Shown here: positions 48,408 through 53,255 of the stretch, piece by piece | Position numbering within the stretch: the first letter of the stretch is position 1 | Layout: every line of letters begins with the position of its first letter | NCBI GenBank assembly: GCA_017623975.1 | Contig: JAGANX010000042.1 | Span: 1-53,255, forward strand | Direction of reading: 5' to 3' | DNA length: 53,255 nucleotides | Source of the DNA: Clostridia bacterium | GTDB taxonomy: Bacteria > Bacillota > Clostridia > Oscillospirales > CAG-272 | Notes under the pieces: generated by a model | Told to the model about the DNA's origin: nothing | The model's input: the letters and a program-made list of their open reading frames with translations, nothing else | Databases searched by the model: none | Program-made: the position numbers and the translations under genes

Positions 48408-49409
48408 TTAAGAAGGATACGCATTCAGGCTTTCGTCAGCGGTTTTGCCGTTTAGGTATTCGTAGTAGCCCTGTGCGCCTATCATTGCGGCGTTATCACC
48501 GCACAGGCAAAGGTCGGGTGCGTAGAAGGTAGCCTTTTTCCTTCTGCAAACACCTTCGATTCCTGCTCTTATGTGGGAGTTAGCGCTAACTCCGCCTGCC
48601 AAAACAATTTTGTCATAGCCTGTTTCTTCAAGGGCTAATTTAACCTTTGACTTAATTGCCTCAACAATGGAGTGAGTGCAGGAGGCGGCAATATCCGCCC
48701 TCGGAAGCTGTTCTCCCTTTTGGTTTTTGGTATTTATGTAGTTTACTACTGCGGTTTTAAGTCCGCTAAACGAAAAGTCAAGGGTGTCCTTTGAAATTGC
48801 AGGTGAGGGAAAGGGGATAGCATTTTTGTCACCCTGTGTGGCTAATTTGTCCATAGCGGCACCACCGGGATAAGGTAAGCCCATAACCCTGCCGATTTTA
48901 TCAAAGCACTCTCCCGCCGCATCATCACGGGTGGAGGCGATTTCCTCAAACTCGGTATAAGATTTCACGTTGAAAAAAGACGTATGTCCGCCTGACACCA
49001 CAAGGGATAAAAAGGGTGGCTCTAACTCTGTATGGGTTAAATAGTTAGCAGCCACGTGACCTTTAATATGGTCAACGGGTACAAGAGGGATGTTGTTTGC
49101 AAAAGCCAAGGACTTGGCAAAATTCACAGCTACCAAAAGGGCACCGATTAGCCCGGGTCCGTTTGTGACAGCTATCGCCCCAATTTGCGAAAGGGTAACT
49201 CCTGCCTTTTCAAGCGCCTCATAGGTGATTTTTGAAATAGCCTCTATATGGGCGCGGCTTGCAATTTCAGGCACAACACCACCGTACAGTGCGTGGATAT
49301 CAACCTGGGAGGCGATAATATTTGATTTTAAAATTCTTTTGCCCTCATCCATTTCTAAAACCGCACAGGCTGTTTCGTCACAAGAGGACTCAAATGCTAA
49401 AATATACAT
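48408..49409 (-). CDS. tsaD: tRNA N6-adenosine threonylcarbamoyltransferase TsaD
   Basis: A 333-residue ASKHA-fold protein of the t6A37 pathway, transferring threonylcarbamoyl from TC-AMP to ANN-reading tRNAs. Motifs: LAFESSCDETA, GGVVPEIASRAHIEAI, NGPGLIGALLV, metal-site HIKGHVAANY, SGGHTSFF, DDAAGECFDKIGR, GGVSANSHIR and CGDNAAMIG. Full length. Immediately downstream of a RimI-like gene as in many bacteria, but tsaB and tsaE are not adjacent. Confidence 0.97.
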   Translation of the reverse strand: MYILAFESSCDETACAVLEMDEGKRILKSNIIASQVDIHALYGGVVPEIASRAHIEAISKITYEALEKAGVTLSQIGAIAVTNGPGLIGALLVAVNFAKSLAFANNIPLVPVDHIKGHVAANYLTHTELEPPFLSLVVSGGHTSFFNVKSYTEFEEIASTRDDAAGECFDKIGRVMGLPYPGGAAMDKLATQGDKNAIPFPSPAISKDTLDFSFSGLKTAVVNYINTKNQKGEQLPRADIAASCTHSIVEAIKSKVKLALEETGYDKIVLAGGVSANSHIRAGIEGVCRRKKATFYAPDLCLCGDNAAMIGAQGYYEYLNGKTADESLNAYPS

Positions 49410-49421
49410 TTTACACTCCGT

Positions 49422-49868
49422 TTATTCTAACTCTAAATTCATTAAAACTGCATTTTCACGAGGGGCGGAAAAATGTCCCTTTGAAATGCCCACAGGCACA
49501 AAGCCGTATTTTTCATAAAGGGCAATTGCGCTATAATTTGACTCACGCACCTCTAAAAAGTATTTTTTCACTCCGTGCTTTTTTCCGTGTGCAAGCAACG
49601 CTTCCATTACTCTTTTGCCGACCCCTTGTCGCTTAAATTCGTTTTTTGTGGCAAAGTTTATAATCTGACACTCGTCGATTATAACAGTAAAGCTAACGTA
49701 TCCCACTACCTTGCCGAAAGCCTTGGCAACAAGCACGTTTGAAATTTCACTATCGTAAATGTCTAAAAAATCCTTTTCCTTAAAGGGTATGGAAAAGGCT
49801 TCCCCTTCAATTTCCACAAGGTCCTTTATATCGTCCCTTTCAAAGGGAGAAATTATTAAGGAGTCCAT
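49422..49868 (-). CDS. RimI-like ribosomal-protein-alanine N-acetyltransferase
   Basis: A 148-residue GNAT acetyltransferase: EGEAFSIPFKEKDF, VGYVSFTVIIDECQIINFATKNEFKRQGVGKRVMEALL with the acetyl-CoA pyrophosphate loop (R-Q-G-V-G-K), and FLEVRESNYSAIALYEKYGFVPVG. This is the RimI pattern (N-terminal acetylation of S18). The frame extends to 49904 with a weak GGA site, overlapping the deaminase gene by 35 bp; the start at 49868 fits family N-termini better but lacks a clear ribosome-binding site. 12 bp before tsaD. Confidence 0.85.
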   Translation of the reverse strand: MDSLIISPFERDDIKDLVEIEGEAFSIPFKEKDFLDIYDSEISNVLVAKAFGKVVGYVSFTVIIDECQIINFATKNEFKRQGVGKRVMEALLAHGKKHGVKKYFLEVRESNYSAIALYEKYGFVPVGISKGHFSAPRENAVLMNLELE

Positions 49869-49869
49869 A

Positions 49870-50358
49870 TCAATAACCGAATTTGCCTGATAAGCTGTCG
49901 TCATTATCTATCCAGTCCTTAACGTAAACAGTGGTATATTCTAACTTGTTATTACGGATAACAACCTTGTCTATGCCTGCGTTTATAATTTGGCGCTTGC
50001 ACATCATACAGGAGTTCATCCCTCCGATTATATCACCTGTTTTCGGGTCAGTGCAGCACATATAAAGGGTTGCGCCAAGCATTTGCTCCCTTGATGCTGC
50101 AATAATTGCGTTTGCCTCTGCATGTACGCTTCTGCAAAGCTCATACCGTTCCCCCTTGGGAATACCAAGGCTGTCACGGTAGCAGGAGCCTATTTCGTTA
50201 CAGTTTTTCCTTCCCCTTGGAGCACCGTTATAGCCTGTTGACACGATAACGTCATTCTTTACAATTATCGCACCAAATCTGCGCCTTAAACAAGTGCTTC
50301 TTTCTGATACTGTTTCTGCTATGTCAAGATAATAATTGTTTTTTGATACGCGTTCCAT
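49870..50358 (-). CDS. dCMP/cytidine deaminase-family zinc protein
   Basis: A 162-residue deaminase with the zinc motifs HAEANAI (His and catalytic Glu) and SCMMCKRQI (paired Cys), preceded by STGYNGAPRG. This matches dCMP deaminases and ComEB-like proteins, giving dUMP for thymidylate synthesis. GGAGG five bases before the ATG at 50358; the frame extends upstream through an intergenic hairpin array but that is not coding. Directly upstream of rimI-tsaD. Confidence 0.92.
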   Translation of the reverse strand: MERVSKNNYYLDIAETVSERSTCLRRRFGAIIVKNDVIVSTGYNGAPRGRKNCNEIGSCYRDSLGIPKGERYELCRSVHAEANAIIAASREQMLGATLYMCCTDPKTGDIIGGMNSCMMCKRQIINAGIDKVVIRNNKLEYTTVYVKDWIDNDDSLSGKFGY

Positions 50359-50709
50359 AAAAACCTCCAAATTATTTTTCTCGTTTCGCAAAGCGAAACA
50401 TATCGAGTTGTGCTTCGGTACAACATATGGAATTTTGCACCGCAAAATATATCGAGTTTGCAACGCAAACATATGGATGAAAATAACCCTATACCACTGC
50501 GTAGTCACCCTCCCACTTGACAATGGGAAGCAAATTTCACCAAATTACATTGTTTGTTTCTCTCATTTCGAGCAACGTCGAGAATATGCATGGAAAGTAA
50601 CTTTTCTTTCACAGCCTCGTTTTAGCGGGATGTCGAGGCGCCATCCCCTACGATGGTGAATCGAGGTGCCATTTTACGTTGACAGGATGTAGGCATAAAG
50701 AACCTGCGG
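50359..50709. other. non-coding region rich in small palindromes
   Basis: No gene supported. It holds the four-hairpin array 50383-50477, direct repeats TCGAGGCGCCAT (50634-50645) and TCGAGGTGCCAT (50662-50673), and CCATCCCCTACG next to GGGATG, an inverted relative of the GTAGGGG element at 48271-48300. No promoter or terminator of the deaminase or topB stands out. Confidence 0.6.
50383..50477. repeat. array of four hairpins with ATATSGA spacers
   Basis: Hairpins: GTTTCGCAAAGCGAAAC (50383-50399), GTTGTGC-TTCG-GTACAAC (50407-50424), ATTTTGC-ACC-GCAAAAT (50432-50448), GTTTGC-AAC-GCAAAC (50456-50470). Each is followed by ATATCGA or ATATGGA in strict alternation. Repeat pitch is about 24-25 bp; stem sequences differ while the spacers stay constant. 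Confidence 0.85.
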
Positions 50710-52803
50710 TTAATTGAAATCGAAAACAACACGTCCGTTTTCGTCTAACTTTAAGGCGGCGTCAAAGAGCTTATCGTTTTTAGAGGTGAAGCCTGTGATT
50801 TTGCCTGTTTTACCGCTTGAAAGGAGAGCTTTTGCGTTGCTGACGGAAATTGGCTTTTTGCAAATATACTTCCAAATGGTAAATTTGCAACCGTCCTTGT
50901 AGCCTGAGCAGTAGTAGCCCTTGCGTCCGTTCATAATCTCTTTGCCGCAAAGGGGGCAAGTGCCAATATGCTCACCAACCACGCCGATGTTCGTTTCTAC
51001 GTCCTTGGCAACGTCAAAAACGTGCTGTATTTCCCCTTCGGCAAGGCTGACACTGTCAGAAATCGTACACTCCCCACGGAAAACACGCTTTAATGACTGA
51101 CCAAGCTCAGAGGTTTTGTATTTGTCCATATTGATGCCGAGCTGTAACAGGGCTTCAATCAAATATTCACCGTCAGGCTGAATATGATACACATCCTTTT
51201 TTAAAGCAATATATGCGCTTTTGCAGGCGTTGTCTATAATGCCTGTCCTCGTTGCCTCAGTGCCAAGCTCCAAGCCCTCAAAAATTGCCTTATAGTCCTC
51301 GTCATCATTTTCGTCAGCGCTTTGCTTATCCTCTTTAAACGGATTTTTAAGGTAATTATTTAATGTTTCTATTGTGTAGTGCTTTGGCGGAGTAGTTTCC
51401 TTTTCAACAGGCTTAAAATTAATATTTACAATATCTCCCTTGTTAAGCTGAGGCAAAATTTTGTCCTTTGCGGTATAGTCGTCAAATTTAGTCCAGCCCT
51501 TTTGGGTGATAACCGTGCCCTTTAATAAAAACTCTTCAAGCTCCCCAACCTTTATTTTGATTTCACTCTTATCACAAAGACATTCCTCATCACAAAAAAC
51601 AGCAACAAAACGCCGTAAAATCGTGGAATAAACCTGCTTTTCTTTATCGGTCAAGGCGGTAGGGGAGGGGATTTTGTATGTTGGGGTCAGGGCAGAGTGG
51701 CTCTCAATTTTAGAGTCGTCAAAAATAGACTTGCTAACCTTGAATTTAACAGGGTAGCCAAGCTTTGCCACGTTTGCTACAATTGTGCTGATTTTACCCT
51801 TTTCCGCCGTTGCCAAGTATTCCGAATTGGTACGGGGATAGGTAACGTAACCGTCCTCGTAAAGCTTTTGCACTATTGTCAAGGAATCGTCCATGGACAT
51901 TTTGTATTTTTTTCCAAGATAGCTTTGCAGCTTAGATAGGGAAAACAGCTTAGGGGGAGAGATTGTAGATTTTTTCTTGGTAACGGAGGTTACAACCGCT
52001 TGGCAACCGTTATAGGTGTCGCAAAGCTCTTGTGCCTTTGGTAAATCCTCCTTTTGGAATTTTGTTTTAGAGGTAAGCTCTACAAACTCATCATTGGTTT
52101 TTTCGTTTGAGGAAATAACATAGTATTTTTGGGGTGTGAAGTTCCTTATCTCCATATCCCTGTCGTAAATTGCCTTTACAATTGGGACGATAACACGCCC
52201 CACACGGAGCAGCTTGCCTGTTTTTAAGGTGGCAAAGCGGGTAAGGTTTACACCGTAAAGCCAGTCTATATATGTTCTTGCAAAGCCCTCGTTAGCAAGA
52301 TTTTCATATTCGCTTTCATCCTTCATATCCACAAGACCTGCCGATATAGTTTCGGGTGTTTGGTCAGGCAACCAAAGACGCACAAAGCTTTTGGTGCCTG
52401 AAAGGGCGTGGCTTACACAAAGGCGCACGATAATTTCACCCTCACGGTCTGAGTCACCTGCGTTGACAATAGTGTTAACATCCGCCCGGTTGCAAAGCCT
52501 TTTTATAATGTTAAACTGCTTTTCCACCCCTGAGTCAACCTGCTTTTTATCATTTTTTCTCAGGTTAAACTTAAACTCCTTCGGAAAACAGGGGATGTTA
52601 TCCATTGTCCATTTACCGTCAGGGGTAGGGGAGTAATCTTCAATATCCGCTAAGGAGAAAAGATGGCCGAAAACCCAAGTAACTATATAGTCTCCGCCCT
52701 CATAGTAGCCGTTAAATTTCTTCATTTCGTCACTTTGGATTTTGGCAATACCGCTTAAAATATTCCTTGCAAGTGACGGCTTTTCCGCAATAATTAACTG
52801 CAT
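50710..52803 (-). CDS. topB: DNA topoisomerase III (type IA)
   Basis: A 697-residue type IA topoisomerase that decatenates and relaxes negatively supercoiled DNA. TOPRIM motif IIAEKPSLARNI and NAGDSDREGEIIV, catalytic Tyr in DGYVTYPRTNSEYL, SHSALTPT, TEATRTGIID, and a C-terminal zinc ribbon CPLCGKE...YYCSGYKDGCKF. Length is close to B. subtilis TopB. AAGGAG precedes the ATG at 52803; promoter at 52841-52869. Monocistronic. TopB genes also ride on plasmids and conjugative elements, but no mobility gene is seen here. Confidence 0.93.
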   Translation of the reverse strand: MQLIIAEKPSLARNILSGIAKIQSDEMKKFNGYYEGGDYIVTWVFGHLFSLADIEDYSPTPDGKWTMDNIPCFPKEFKFNLRKNDKKQVDSGVEKQFNIIKRLCNRADVNTIVNAGDSDREGEIIVRLCVSHALSGTKSFVRLWLPDQTPETISAGLVDMKDESEYENLANEGFARTYIDWLYGVNLTRFATLKTGKLLRVGRVIVPIVKAIYDRDMEIRNFTPQKYYVISSNEKTNDEFVELTSKTKFQKEDLPKAQELCDTYNGCQAVVTSVTKKKSTISPPKLFSLSKLQSYLGKKYKMSMDDSLTIVQKLYEDGYVTYPRTNSEYLATAEKGKISTIVANVAKLGYPVKFKVSKSIFDDSKIESHSALTPTYKIPSPTALTDKEKQVYSTILRRFVAVFCDEECLCDKSEIKIKVGELEEFLLKGTVITQKGWTKFDDYTAKDKILPQLNKGDIVNINFKPVEKETTPPKHYTIETLNNYLKNPFKEDKQSADENDDEDYKAIFEGLELGTEATRTGIIDNACKSAYIALKKDVYHIQPDGEYLIEALLQLGINMDKYKTSELGQSLKRVFRGECTISDSVSLAEGEIQHVFDVAKDVETNIGVVGEHIGTCPLCGKEIMNGRKGYYCSGYKDGCKFTIWKYICKKPISVSNAKALLSSGKTGKITGFTSKNDKLFDAALKLDENGRVVFDFN

Positions 52804-52840
52804 GGCTTTCTCCTTTTACAAAATTAGTCGATACAAAAAC

Positions 52841-52869
52841 ATTGTACCATATATTTTTATATAATTCAA
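52841..52869 (-). promoter_or_regulatory. topB promoter
   Basis: Minus-strand TTGAAT (52864-52869), 17 bp, TACAAT (52841-52846). Confidence 0.75.
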
Positions 52870-52888
52870 GACATATAATATAAAATAA

Positions 52889-52926
52889 TAAAAATGCCCC
52901 CCTTGCAAAGAGCAAGGGAAGGCAAT
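52889..52926 (-). terminator. terminator-like hairpin at the edge of the terminal element
   Basis: On the minus strand TTGCCTTCCCTTGC, a 5-nt loop, and GCAAGGGGGGCA pair with a bulge and G-T pairs, followed by TTTTTATTATTTTA. It would stop transcripts coming from the terminal element toward topB. Confidence 0.65.
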
Positions 52927-53255
52927 GTTTTAGTAAATAAGTTAGCCACTGCCAACCCTAATTGAACCCGTCTGTAACGCATAATAGACGGTGACTTCCA
53001 ACCGATAAAGGCTTGAAATATTGTTATATGTCTGCGCCTTTCTCAATTGAAATTCCCTCGCCTATTATGTGTTAACAGATTGCTACACAAATTTCGAGGG
53101 AACAAATAAGGGCATAGACAAATTAAAAAATCGCAGGTGATTAAAAAATCAGCAAGATTTTTTAATGCAGTATATGGCTTTATTTGTCCCTCCAAATCGA
53201 GTTCAAGTAGGGTTGGCAGTGGCTAAGGTGCTTATTTACTAAAACATTGCCTTCC
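52917..53255. mobile_element. structured inverted-repeat element (MITE-like or structured RNA), cut by the window end
   Basis: The outer 25 bp (52917-52941) are the exact reverse complement of 53231-53255. After a 4-nt indel the match continues for 29 bp with two mismatches (52942-52970 and 53198-53226). The interior has further dyads: CCGTCT/AGACGG (52969-52992), TTCCCTCG/CGAGGGAA, and ATTAAAAAATC/GATTTTTTAAT. No coding frame. Part of it (53183-53226) is the dispersed repeat also at 1991-2034. Non-autonomous mobile element or large structured RNA; undecided. Confidence 0.65.

Noticed and set aside
50383..50477. CRISPR-like array
   Set aside because: Repeat pitch is about 24 bp, the palindromes vary while the linkers are constant, and there are no cas genes.
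50710..53255. Integrative element suggested by topB
   Set aside because: No integrase, relaxase, ssb or replication gene beside it; topB has its own housekeeping-like promoter.

Overview
The window looks like a chromosomal contig from an anaerobic, low-to-moderate-GC Bacillota (Clostridia-type) bacterium, probably gut-associated. Evidence: near-consensus sigma-A promoters with 17-bp spacers, strong GGAGG ribosome-binding sites, a DnaD/DnaI-type helicase-loading pair, a FakA/DegV/PlsX fatty-acid module, bacterial-type ProS with an insertion domain, an L10 leader, and many Gly/Ser-linker lipoproteins. TGA is used as a stop. I cannot name a genus. Both ends look like assembly break points: the left end is a chimeric junction of a phage-like gene and a lipoprotein gene, and the right end stops exactly at the tip of an inverted-repeat element.

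Layout. 1-2.5 kb: two lipoprotein genes, a 580-bp non-coding stretch with a cluster of DnaA-box-like sequences, a small membrane protein whose ribosome-binding site lies in a dispersed repeat, and a DUF6514-like small protein. 2.7-6.3 kb: tilS-ftsH. 6.4-12.3 kb: three tandem Cys-rich repeat lipoproteins with a shared C-terminal domain, each behind its own promoter. 12.4-20.4 kb: one aromatic amino-acid operon, pheA-aroB-aroC-aroEK(fusion)-aroQ-aroA-tyrA-aroF, holding all seven shikimate steps and both branches to phenylpyruvate and hydroxyphenylpyruvate. 20.6-22.8 kb: GntR(YtrA-like)-ABC transporter operon. 22.8-26.8 kb (minus): CPA2 antiporter, then fumC-malic enzyme. 27-28 kb: iron alcohol dehydrogenase. 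28.1-31.2 kb: AraC regulator divergent from a secreted leucine-rich-repeat protein. 31.2-35.5 kb (minus): GH92-GH36 glycosidase operon. 35.6-38.8 kb: proS and a PepD-type dipeptidase. 39-43.9 kb: fakA-plsX-degV(fakB)-GNAT acyltransferase-acpP. 44-46.2 kb (minus): rplJ-rplL with L10 leader, and a lipoprotein. 46.3-50.4 kb (minus): dnaD-dnaC, tsaD, rimI-like, dCMP deaminase. 50.7-52.8 kb (minus): type IA topoisomerase III. The end is a structured ~340-bp inverted-repeat element.

How it fits together: the aro operon supplies chorismate, phenylalanine and tyrosine precursors. The Fak/PlsX/ACP cluster can turn exogenous fatty acids into acyl-phosphate and acyl-ACP and places an N-acyltransferase-like protein next to its likely acyl donor. 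The lipoproteins, LRR protein and glycosidases point to a surface- and glycan-oriented lifestyle. No CRISPR array, rRNA, tRNA or complete insertion sequence was seen. The most unusual material is the lipoprotein family with its nested repeats, the Fak-PlsX-GNAT-ACP cluster, and several families of small palindromic repeats in intergenic DNA.
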